Assembly: GCA_000149265.1 (NCBI GenBank)
Contig: CH002848.1
Span: forward strand, 7,709-71,708
DNA length: 64,000 nucleotides
Direction: 5' to 3'
Origin: Ciona savignyi
Taxonomy: Eukaryota > Chordata > Ascidiacea > Phlebobranchia > Cionidae
In this document: in pieces, positions 1-11,410 of the stretch
Numbering within the stretch: position 1 is the first letter of the stretch
How the letters are laid out: the number at the start of each line of letters is the position of its first letter
Notes under the pieces: generated by a model
What the model was told of the DNA's origin: nothing
Databases searched by the model: none
What the model saw: only the letters and a program-made list of their open reading frames with translations
Made by a program: the position numbers and the translations under genes

Positions 1-965
1 GTGTCCCCGTGACGATATGAATATGAAACGGTTCGACACATTTTCCTGAGTTTGGTTTTATTCTAAAGAAGGTTTAACTTATTTTCAATTTCAAAATTTG
101 CTCAGTTAAAACTAAAAACATGTCACTGATTAATATTCAAAATAAAATGTGCTAGCCTATGCAGCGTTTTCCTAAATTTTTTGGTTCTTCTGCTGCTACA
201 TGTACTCATTTATAACTCTCACGATCCAAAAATGGGTCATGGAAGGTTGTGTTATTCTTGTTTAAATGCAGATACAATAAAACACTCGTATGATGATTAA
301 TTCAATACATGCGGGCACGAATAAACACAAAACTAACTCTTAGTTAATTCATGCTTGAAAAAAAGACTGCATGTCACTGGCAGTATGTGGAAAAAAGAAA
401 GTTCGGGGAACGTTTAAGCCTGCAGTCATTACAACCGTGGGAAGGGGGAGTCACATGGAATCCGTAATAAGTGATAAGGACAATATGTGGTACATATTGA
501 ATAATGACAAAACCATAGATTTGAAGGAGCCAATAGTACAAGACTTTGTTTAACCATTGTCCCCAGCACATTGTACAGCACAAGAACTTTGTGTTCAAAA
601 CCAGCTGCTTGCTAGTAGTAGTGCCAACGAAATTTGAAAATTGCTTAAATTTAGTGAATTCCGGTACCTCTTATTACTACAGGATTGCTTGAATCACTTG
701 GTGGGTTAGGGTTCCAAACGATCCTGTAGTAATAAGAGATACCTGTGGATGATGAGTACATAAAATTAGGAGCCAAGTATTATTAGAATTATTTATAAAT
801 AGTTTATATTTACTTATCCACATTACACATACTGGAAAACATAATCCATTAAATATGTGGTCTTTATTCACACAAATAAGTTTTAACAAATATGGAAAAA
901 TTGGTCTTTCAGGTGAATCTGTTATAAAAGTGCGTTATTTTAGTAATGTGTTGTTAAGTGCACAA
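1..965. other. Region upstream of Raver, no gene recognised
   Basis: AT-rich sequence with only short open frames that match no family I know. It holds one small inverted-repeat element (663-743) and presumably the promoter and 5' UTR of the Raver gene. No TATA box or other clear promoter element can be defended. Confidence 0.5.
663..743. repeat. 81-bp foldback (MITE-like) element
   Basis: The two arms are nearly perfect reverse complements of about 23 bp, both built around CTCTTATTACTACAGGAT, separated by a short loop. The loop contains GGGTTAGGGTT, and a similar stretch occurs inside the larger foldback element at 28511-28735, whose arms also carry CTACAGGA. This suggests one non-autonomous family. 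No target-site duplication is obvious. Confidence 0.65.
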
Positions 966-3900
966 ATGAATATCAACATGAGAGAAAAAAGTCGCACTTT
1001 TATCGAAGAATCAAAACTAGAATTTTCTAAGAAATGCCGTAGAATTTCAATAAAGAACATTCCAGCTGGGGTGTTAAATCAAGTAAGAATCACAGAATTT
1101 GAGTTGTTATTATGTTTTCTAAAACTTAATCAATTTTGTGGTTTGTTTCTATGCTGACCTTTTTTTGCATGTTGTGTGTTCCTATGGGAGGCATTTAATG
1201 AGCGTTTCCACAATCCAGAGTTCAGTGTAATCAATCAAATGGATTATTCAAAATGGAAATTATTAATTAATGAACACACTGATATAGGGTAGTAGTTGGT
1301 CCCTTGTAATATATGGGACAATGGCATTGGAACACAGATAAACGTTGCTTTACGTACTTAGTACACTTGTTGTAAACTGTATTTGTTAATAACTTTTTTT
1401 AATCCATCTAAATAAATCGAATGTTTTGAGAAAACTTTATGTACAGTGTCTAGTCTAGGGGCATAGCAGCAAAAAAAAGTACTCTGGTTATGATTATACC
1501 TGGATTCTGGACATAGTATCGGGATAATATAACCATAAAATATTTCTAATTTTAGATAATGACTCTAATCACTTATTCTTACAGGATATTTTTGAGTTAC
1601 TGAAGCCTTATTTTTATCAGCAAATCCACATTGACAAGAATAGTTTATCATGTGAGTAAAGATTTTTTTTCGGTAATTTTTTTCTAGATTTTAATCTGTC
1701 ACAGTTGCCCATTCGCAAACTAACCAGTAAACAAGTAAAATTCTTCCAAATCTTTCAGGCAAAGCTGTGCTCCTCGACGGGACATCGGCCGCTCGATGTT
1801 TGGACGAATTGAACGGGAAAATTTTCCGAGGTCAACGTCTAGCAGTCTCACTAGCGTCGTGCGACTTCATGCTCTGTATAACCCAACTCCCTTTAGCCTT
1901 CACTTACGACCAGTTCCTCTGCTTGATTACTCCATTCGGTACACCAGAACGCTGCTTTCTAGTTCACAGGTACAACATAAGTAAAATTGCCTATATTAGT
2001 TGGGATAATTGTAGTTTTGTCAACCAACCCACATGCATTTTTTAATTTGGGTGTAAACTTTTACTAAAGTGTAATTTTTAAATTTACGCTTTTTTTTAAT
2101 TTACAACAGTCCTATTTCTCAACAAATTTTGCCCTTTTTTATTTCTTAAAACAGCCTGGCTGACTTCTGCACTATTTTTTATTGATACCTGACCAAGATA
2201 GCCTAACCCTGAAAGCACTGACAACACCAAACACAAGATTTTACAACTTTTGTGTGCCACTGACTTAACAGCTAAATCGTATTTTTTTCCTCACAGCGAC
2301 GTTACAGGTCACAGCATGGGTTATGGTTGCGTTGAATTTACAAGCAAAGAGTCTTCCATCAAAGCCAAAAATCAACTTAATGGCTTTAAAATCCAAAACA
2401 ATGTCTTACAGGTCAGTTGAATACTTTTTATCTGCCCACTACATCGTAGTTAGTACATAAAGGTAGGTGAATGCTTCTTCATCCAGACATTTTAAAGACT
2501 GACCAGTGACCACTCTGGTACAGTACTTCAACTCAAAATGTCGAATATTAAAATGTCAACTTTTTTCAACTTATGTGCCACATGAATAACAACTAAAAGG
2601 GTGCCACATGAATAACAACTAAAAGGGCAACTTTCTTTGCTGTTTATCTCTTTACAATTGTGTATTGCTTTAAAGAAACAAGTCACTAGTTACAGACTAA
2701 GCCAGTGTAATAATGGGTTAAAAACCTGCAGCAATGTTTATGTCATATACGGTACATTTCAATAGCTCTGTATGCTTGAGTTAATCCGACGATTTTACGT
2801 TTTATATCATTTACCCACCCTTCCATTTTCCCCTTTCCAGACTTAAGATGAGATAAATGGAATCTATCCTGGATTCAGGGTGTGATAATGAAATGATTAA
2901 CACCACATTTCTACCAGGTCCACTGGCTTGACTCTATCCCAGCCGAATACTCTGGACTTTATTCCTCCTGCCTCCTCCTTGAGGACTTACCTCCTGGATT
3001 CAAGGATCAGCATCTTCTAATCGATGTCTTCTCGCAGTTTGTATCTCCTAACTTCTGCCAGGCAAGTTTTATTTACCTCACTCTTTTTATATAGAACAAA
3101 GCAAGCACTTCGATCAGTAGATATTATCGACAATTAACAAAAGCAGTCTCCCAATATTATTGCTTTATTTTGTGTGCAAGACATTTTTAATGCTACACCT
3201 CTTGAGGATACAAGATTAATATGTACATTAGATTATTAGACTGAACTAACAGACCGCATTGAATACAATTGTTTAATTTTTCTCCTCGATATCTTGACTG
3301 CATGACAGTCCTTAATAAATGGATATTTTGTTTCTTACTGTTAGTGATGCCTATTTTAATGTGATGTGTATAATGTGCAGTTAAAAACCAAAACTCTTAC
3401 CGAAATAATCACCTAAATTGCAGTAAGAGTGGGCAAGATTTACAGCTTCAACATTTTTAGATAATAATTAAGCATCCTTTAGTGTTGAAAAGGTTGCCAG
3501 TTGTTAGAATAATTAGTAACAGGAGCTTTTACAAATAATCAAATTAATATATACTCTAAATAATAAAATCTTTGTTGCACCGAAAATTGACAAAATTTAA
3601 TTTATATTTTCTGTGCAGTTGGCCCAATGTCCGCAGAATGACTTTGCAGTTGTCGAATATGCTGACTCATCAATGGCGGAGGAATCTTGGAGGAAATTGA
3701 ACGGATATCGAATCGGTTAGTCGTATCAACTGTAGCATGTACATATTGCAAATGTGGTTCCATATCCAGTGCGACTAAAACTTGAGTGTGATGATCGTAA
3801 CACTTCAAATACGAACAGCAGACTAATGATTCAATATGCATGCTTTACCACTAATATTGGCCATGCAGCATTCTTGCAATTCAATAGTCTCTGAAAGTGT

Positions 3901-6900
3901 CAATTAAAGTAGTTTCTTCCCTACCCTGGTCCAGGAACATAAAAGGCTCATTTCATTTGATTATACATGTTATAAAATTGTAGGACATATTATTGATTAC
4001 TAATAGCATAATTTACCTATTAAAGTAATGTTTGTTAAATTTTATTCCAATAAATAAAGTAAATAATCTACCGATACCACATAGTTGAATTTTTTTTTTT
4101 AGTTCTGACCCCCACAAAAAAATTGATTTTAGAATTCTATTTGAACAAAATTGATTTGTTCTTTCCAGGTGATTTTCCACTTAAAGTTTCCTTTTGTGTC
4201 CCTGGACCTTGTGGCCTTGTCGTGCTTAATGCTCTTCGAGCTTCCAGAGATTTAAAGCGGGGGAACCCATGCGGGGGCCTTTTACCCACCCCTGTAATGG
4301 ACCACCTGACCAATAAACCCATCTCCACTCCAATGATGACCCACCAAAAAGGTGGGTGATGACATTATTAGGAATTGTTCAATATTTGCATTGGCCAGAA
4401 CTTATTGCATGAGTGGTATTTGAACTGTTTTGATTATATTGTTTTTAGATTTTTTTAATCGAGGTCAAAATTTTCCTATTTTCGGATTCGTTTAAAAATC
4501 TTTGTTAATTGTTTATGCGCTGTAGGCAGGTTCATGCATTAGTGTACAAACATCTTGGGTCAACAAGTTGATCTTATTCAAAACTACCTGAATTTGAAAA
4601 ATGATTTTTACACTAATACCCTCTTGAACAGTGGTCTATATCGTTGTGTTGTTTTGTCAGACATTTAAATTGGATATCACTTAACTTTTAGATCAACTTA
4701 ATCAACTAAACACCGACAATTTTGCTGCTGTAGCTTCAAAGGAGTCGCAGGTAAATAAATTCTGTTTGTGTTTGCCAATTGTAATATAATTAATCCCCAC
4801 AATTTGCAATGTCATACATGGATAACGGTTAGGCTAGGTTGTAGTTTTATTTTCCATTTCCCGTTTACAAACTTTGTTGTAACTAAATCCATGTACACGA
4901 TGTGCATTTCTGATTCGATTTCAAATATTTTGATTCGAAAACAGTCTTAAACTTGATTTTGATTTTACAAAATCAAAATTTATTGTATACTATAAATCAA
5001 AACAAGCTTTCTTGACATCCATTAATACGGAAACCAATTTTGTGAAATTTGTAAAAACAGATTTTCCCCATATGTCAAACCTAAAATAATATTCATATAT
5101 ATATTTGAATATAATTAACATTCTATTTTTTAGAACTTTTAGACCTTTAAGAATATTCTAGAATATTTACGAAATACAATTTTCTTAAGAACCTCCCTCC
5201 CACAGGTCCAGCAGCTACTCAGCGCACTACAAAGTCGATACAGTGAGTCACAAACCATCAATCCATCATTATACAACATGCAACAAGCTGCTTTGATCAA
5301 CCATCTGCAACATCATGGTAAGCGATGAAACTAATAGGCCCTTGTTGTTTTTCCGTGGTAGTGCCATGGTAATATATGATTGTGGTAAGATGATTTAGTG
5401 CATATCATTCTATATGAATTTTGGTGTATATCATGCTATATGAATTTTGGGGTATATCATGCTATATGAATTTTGGTGTATATCATGCTATATGAATTTT
5501 GGGGTATATCATGCTATATGAATTTTGGTGCATATCATTCTATATAAATTTTGGTGTATATCATTTTATATGAATTTTAGTGCATATCATGCTATATGAA
5601 TTTTGGGGTATATCATGCTATATGAATTTTGGTGCATATCATTCTATATAAATTTTGGTGTATATCATTTTATATGAATTTTAGTGCATATCATGCTATA
5701 TGAATTCTAGGCTGGGTGGCATTTGGAGGTGCTTTTATCCTCAAAACCAATTTGGCACTGTTTTGTTTGTATCCCCAACACCCCTGACTTTATGAATATT
5801 AAAGTATTGTTACATTTTTGTGGTGTCTTTGACATAAGTTTGGCATAGATGACCCATCATTTGTATTTGGACCTGTGGTACATAGTTTTCATATCGTCCA
5901 CTTACAAACATAGTTTCCATATAATGTCCACTTACAAACAAGACAATGTAAAATCCTGAAATGTTTATATATGGTAATCATTCAATGATATAAAATTGTT
6001 AGATGATAAGTACAGTGTTCACTATTTGTAGTCTCATGCAATGATGAATTGTCTATTTATTTTAAAAATATTAAGAAATGTATGTATATTTCATTGGTTA
6101 ATTCAAACAACCAACAAATCTGTATTTGTGAGTTGTGAAATTACAATTTAAAATAAATTTGACATTTTCTAGGTCGGCACGCGCATGAGGTGGCCACCAC
6201 GCAGACATACCGCGCCATGGACAATATATCCCACCACATGATGTCGCTGAGGAGCAGGAGTGGAAGCATATCGTCATGCGACTCTGGAGCGAAACCCGAG
6301 GATGAAGTGTTTGAACCCATGCGTCGATCGAGTCAGGAGGTGGGTTTAATTCATACCAAGTGTTATGGCACCAAAGGCATGGGTTTAATGTTAATTTTAA
6401 AAGTGTATTTTGCCTTAATTAGGTGGTTTATTTAGTCATTTTTTAATGGGCCAAGTTTTGAACTAATAAAGGGCTTGTCACTGGCTGTTTTTAAAATAGC
6501 CTGATGTGTATGAATTTGTGTTACACATCACCCCCACAGACGTTAAAGTTTATCACAGGTTGCTACAATTGAGTTGAAATTATCACACATGATTGATATA
6601 GTTATTTTGTCATTGTCATTAAAGCTGACAATTCTTACACTTAAAACTTCACAAAAGTGATTTGTGGTGCCAGTGGAAGTTGGAAAATTCGACATCCATC
6701 TGTGAACTTGTTCCCAGTTTTCTACCCCCTATTTATCAGCGTTTTCACATTTTACATCCATCTTCACCCAGTACCATGCCCCCACAGGACCCAAACTCCT
6801 TTGACAACCAGTTTATCCTCCGCTCTACAATGGAGGAGAAGCTCGACACGAACTACGCTGGGAAGATGGACCTCCGTCACCACCATGGACTGGTCAACAC

Positions 6901-9900
6901 TGACGCAGTGTTGCCGCAACACCAACTTGTTTCTCAGCCTGGAAACACTACGCATCCAAACACACTCTTGTTCCTAAGAGAAGAGTCTCAGGTAAGAAAA
7001 TTGATTTGTTGTATACTTTCCTTATTTGTGTGGTTTGTTGTCTCTTTTTTTCTTATTTGTGTGTCTTCTTTTTCAAAATACCTAATTTTTAATTACGGTC
7101 TTAATAATGATACTTAAGGCGAGTGCTGCCATTTGCAAACCATTCTAATCATCGCTTTCTATTACTCAGCGAAGTGAAAGTGCTGACTCAGCATACAGCG
7201 GAAGCCAAGGAAGTAATTCTTCAGACTACGCTTTCCCCTGTCATGCTAATCGCGCTCCCAATATGACATCACAATACCCTCAGTCGAACAATGGACTGCT
7301 CCAAATGCCAACTCATAATGCAAGAACGCAGGTAATTTTTATCTTCTGTTAACCTTAAAGGCTTAAACCTATATGTTTGTCTATTTTTTTATAACTCTTT
7401 TTGATTACTACCTGTAAAGAATGTGTTGATTTTCCCCATTATACCAAGGAAATATCTCACAAAAAAAATATATGTTCTATTGTTTTTTAAGCCTGTTATG
7501 CGATTGTGTAGAAACTTATCCATAAGGTAAGTGTGCCAATGTGTCGCCCATCTAAAATTGTACTTAAACCAATCGATTTTTATCTCAAAGCTACTGGTAA
7601 CAACCACACCAACATATATTTTTACCAAGTTCCCCATGGCGAACAACAATTTACCTATCATTGCCATACTGGACAAATCTTAAATATTTTGTACCAGGCA
7701 AACAGCTTGTTGCCGGAGGTCCACCATTTCAACTCTGTGCTTCCTCCCGGTGTTCAGAGGTACCCACAAGTCCCGGACACAACCCGGTACAATGGCCTCC
7801 TTGAATTCAACGGCACAACTGGTGCTGTAGTGACATCTAGCGGAAGGTTTTCACCGTATACCGTGCCCGGCGTAAAGTCTCAGCACCAGGTGGACTTTCT
7901 ATGATGTTGATACTTAGTACAACATAACTGGTCGATCTTCAGTAATTTGTGGTCACATTTGGAACAACATGCACTTAGAAAGTATTGTGATTGTAATCAG
8001 TCACCATATATTGCATAAGGTGGCCATCGTTTTCAACCCGTATAAGTTGAGTCGTATTAGACCCATATGAACTTCTCGTATGGGTTAAAACATGTGGTTA
8101 AAATATGATGTGGGACGTGCGTCAAAACTTCTGATTCTTACATTCCATGGACGACAGAACTAAGAGTTACAAAACAATGTAGACCGATAAACCAGTGTTA
8201 ACTGTGGACCAAATACTCATGGATTGGAACATTTGATTTGCAAGAGCTGTTTTAGTTGGTGTTCTAGTTTCATAAAACACCTCGCGCTCAAAATTGAAGA
8301 TATTGATGATGATGTAGTGCAAAGTAGGTTGTTGTGGAGTTCAACACTGATGTCATGTTGGTGTGTTGTATTGCAGATCAACCATGTTCTTGGTCCCGAG
8401 ATCGGCAGCACCGACAGGTCGTCGGCTTTCACCCATCGCCCAATGTCGAGTGATGTTCTGGGGATTCCCCGGCCTCAAATTCATCGAGAACAGGAGAAAG
8501 TAACAAAGGGTGGGAGCTAATAGCATTTCATTGACTGGAACGGAAAAACCAAGGGGCGTTAGCACACGCGTAATCGTCAGATCACCTCTCGCCCTCCGCC
8601 GGGTTACCGGAGCTATTGCAGTGTCTTGTACATGATAGATACGTTCCTTCAATTTGTTAGAACCCATTAATCCGCTGGGTTCAGGCAATGTCCGTAAAGT
8701 GCCTTGCCCAAGGACACAACCGACTAGCTAGTGACCAGTTTCGCACATGCAACCTTTCGATTGATAGGCGATGCACTTACCGTTAGACCAACCGGCCCGA
8801 CAAAAATAACCGTTTGTAGGTGGTGAACATGTACCATACTAATGATTCACACCATGATTTAAGCCTCCTAATATGATCCAAGCTATTCATCCCCAGAACC
8901 CCTCATTTTAAACTCACTTTACTCACAGTTCCAGTATCTATATGCATGAGCAACCAAGCGATTGGTGGTGAACGTAGATTCCAGGATTTTAGCAGCTTGT
9001 CTGACACCGTGCATCGTGAAGGTGGGGTTTTCTTGGACTTTATATGGCAATCCTAGCTCATATCGCATATCCTACTCTAATAATTATAAACAAGTGTGTG
9101 TACTAACTAGTTTGGGTACTAAGGCAATAGGCCAGTATACACTTTCTGAACTCTTATTTAAACAACCCATATAACTTTGATAGAATTTCTAAAAAAAAAC
9201 TTTTATTTAATTTTGGATTTTAAATTTAAATATATTTTCTTTTTCAAGTTGGAAAGTCAATTCCGATAGTTGATCGAACTACTCCACGTGGTCGAAGAAA
9301 CCGGTTGACACCCGTACCGGCCATCGGGCAGGAACTGGGGGCTGATTCACCCACTCAACTACAGTTACTGGGCTCAAATCTTATTGAGGGTTTGCTCGGG
9401 GAATCCCCAAGATCTGGAGGGTTAACTGCAAGCACAGCTGGCCGATTGCTCCGCGCGCTCAACCTAATATCTCCAACTGAGTTCGCGGTAAGTTTAAATT
9501 TTTTAACACAAAGTTGACAAATTACACTTTAAAAAGGTTAAAAAGGTTGGTTATAAGAATATCTTTTCTCACTTATAAAAATTGTTCTTTTTGGGACTTT
9601 TGGGAAATTTGAAAGGTTTTTGACAATTCCAAAGTATACTTGCTAATGCTAAGATCTATAAACCTTTTACCACCTTACTTGCATATTAGACATAAATACT
9701 GTTTCAACTTTTTATGGAGGGCTATTGGGGTTTATAAAGGTAGTATAGGTCCTGTTATTAACGTAACTTCAATCAGCTCAAAGTTTGCGAGATCTAAATC
9801 TTGTGTAAATCCCTTGAATCCTTGGGCACTTAACTGGCTCAGTGGATTAATGTGTTGAATTAAAATGAACATTATCCTTATCGTTTGTAAAACACTGTTA

Positions 9901-10707
9901 ACCAAGCTCTGCATGTAGAAGTGTTATATATCCCTCCAACTGCATTTACTAATTGCCAAATATATAATTATATTATATTACAATTTGAAAGTAAATTTTG
10001 TTGTTGTTTCGTGACAATTTATGTTCAGCCTAGTTGTAAAAGTGGAGCGAATGTCGAAAGTTATTAAAATTGGCCAAACATTGTTTTTGAGATTTAAAAG
10101 TTTTAAAGGGTAATTGAACGTTTGTTTAAAAGAAACCATCTGCTACAAACTGGATTGAAAATTCTGGCTGGCTATGTATATTTTTGTATTGCGTAACCTG
10201 TTTACGACCTACTTTCTAATGTTCTTTTTGAATTACCGTAGCTATATGACGTTACAATTCACAAGTTTATTATTTTCCACTTTTCAGTTTATTATGGGGC
10301 ATTACTTGTATTTTAAGCTGTACTGAAGGTAATTAGTAAAAATTTGGTGGCAGGTAAAGAGTTGTATTTTTTTCTGATTGTGCCAAAGAGCAAATAGAGT
10401 TTAGACAATTGACAATAACCGTGTCTTTGGATTAAGACCTAAAACACGACACCATCATCATAATTAATTTTTCTTCTTACCCCAGGGGTCCCCACAGATG
10501 ATGACCCCTATTCGGAAACGTGGTGTGGGTAATATGCTGCCCTCTCCTGAACCCAGCCCCGAAGCTGGTGCTTATGTGGGGCAGCACTCTCAAGGGTTGG
10601 GTGGCCACTATGCCGACTCGTACGGAATCCTGGGTGAAGTGCTCGGGATTGGGAATTCCCCTCAACCGCAGGTGCTCATGAAGAGACGAAGGAGTAATGA
10701 GACATAA
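966..10707 (+). CDS. RAVER1: Raver (ribonucleoprotein PTB-binding) orthologue, 16 exons
   Basis: Predicted 807-residue nuclear RNA-binding cofactor of PTB, which acts in alternative splicing. Coding exons: 966-1082, 1585-1651, 1759-1969, 2297-2411, 2918-3061, 3619-3715, 4169-4351, 4692-4750, 5206-5317, 6173-6339, 6788-6991, 7170-7331, 7698-7889, 8377-8509, 9249-9487, 10486-10707. All phases join without a stop. RRM1 lies at about residues 24-94, RRM2 at 98-175 (LCITQLP, then [12 protein letters not shown]) and RRM3 at 185-262 ([10 protein letters not shown], then FCQLA). RRM3 is followed by the family signature VSFCVPGP and a long low-complexity tail. The tail has a PTB-docking motif GLLGESP (9389-9409) and ends with LPSPEPSPE and [17 protein letters not shown], which match vertebrate RAVER1. 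Intron 5 uses a GC donor. The start at 966 has an alternative ATG at 978. The exon 14 donor (8510) was chosen by phase and is the least certain. RAVER1 and RAVER2 are vertebrate duplicates, so the symbol means single ancestral orthologue. Confidence 0.93.
2575..2626. repeat. Two exact 26-bp tandem copies in Raver intron 4
   Basis: The unit starting GTGCCACATGAATAACAAC occurs twice head to tail with no mismatch, suggesting a recent slippage duplication. No function is inferred. Confidence 0.8.
5399..5709. repeat. 26-bp minisatellite, about 12 units, in Raver intron 9
   Basis: Units of the form GTGTATATCATGCTATATG plus AATTTTG repeat with a 26-bp period. Variants (gtgcat/gtgtat/gggtat, and ctatatg/ctatata/tttatatg) recur in the same order, so a multi-unit block was itself duplicated. 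It is intronic and non-coding. Confidence 0.92.
8537..8802 (-). mobile_element. tRNA-headed SINE copy in Raver intron 14
   Basis: Read on the minus strand, this shows the window's common SINE. A tRNA-like head (GGTTGGTCTAACGGTAAGTG, with a B-box-like GTTGCATGTGCGAAACTGG) is followed by GGTTGTGTCCTTGGGCAAGG, GGATTAATGGGTTC, CAATAGCTCCGGTAACC and a tail region. It lies antisense to Raver, downstream of exon 14. Confidence 0.85.
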
Positions 10708-11410
10708 CCAGGTTCGCAACATTTTTTTTTTTATGCAAAAAAATCAAACTTAAAATTTATTTTTTAGATTTTCTATTCTTGTCAAGTTTTACTGCTGCTA
10801 CGTCACCACTAGGTGCTGCTGTGACCCTTAATTACGAGCCAAAACCCTTTTCTCATTTTTATGTTATTTTTAATTCCTTTCCCCCTTCATGGCAACTGTT
10901 GCCATCCGAAGTTCAATTATAAAATAATTAATTATTGTTATAATTTTCGACATATGCTGATAGTGTCGAAATTTTATAATTTGATTTAACAAAAATAAGT
11001 TTTTTTTACAGTCAATTATGTGTTTAGTTGTTTCCATTGTTCTTTATTTCGCTTTTTTTGCGTTTCGGAGCGCGTTTTTTCTCTCTCGACGGCCGAAACC
11101 AAGTTATCCTAGGCCTGACCAATCTCGTTCTTCCCTTCAACTTTAATCTAAATTCGACTTTAAATACTTCCACCATGTCAGCGAAGTTTTGTGGCTGCCA
11201 TATTTTTCCTTTTTCCGCCTTTCCCCCGAAACAGCTTGGTGTACTTTATTGTTTTTACCGCGCGACGATTTTATCGACTTTCCGCGAAAAAATGCCCTCG
11301 AATTCCGGTTTTAGGACCGATTACAGGTAAGATCAATCGTTTTATCAACCGACACCAGTTTTAGAACCCGGACAACTTAAAGTTCATTCCGGTTCAGGTA
11401 TCGAACATCG
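10708..11410. other. Convergent 3' ends of Raver and the TTC28-like gene
   Basis: About 700 bp separate the two stop codons of the converging genes, so this is mostly 3' UTR. I see no canonical AATAAA soon after the Raver stop. On the minus strand an AATAAA occurs at 11250-11245, about 160 nt past the proposed TTC28-like stop. A 100-codon plus-strand open frame at 11028-11330 matches nothing and is not called. Confidence 0.6.
11245..11250 (-). promoter_or_regulatory. Candidate polyadenylation signal of the TTC28-like gene
   Basis: TTTATT on the plus strand is AATAAA on the minus strand, about 160 nt downstream of the proposed stop at 11411-11413. The spacing fits a short 3' UTR. The hexamer is common in AT-rich DNA, so this is only a candidate. 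Confidence 0.45.

Noticed and set aside
371..553. Short open frame upstream of Raver
   Set aside because: Sixty residues, no recognisable domain or codon pattern, and no conserved start context.
11028..11330. 100-codon plus-strand open frame between Raver and the TTC28-like gene
   Set aside because: Low-complexity hydrophobic start, no family resemblance and no splice context; it lies in the 3' region of convergent genes.
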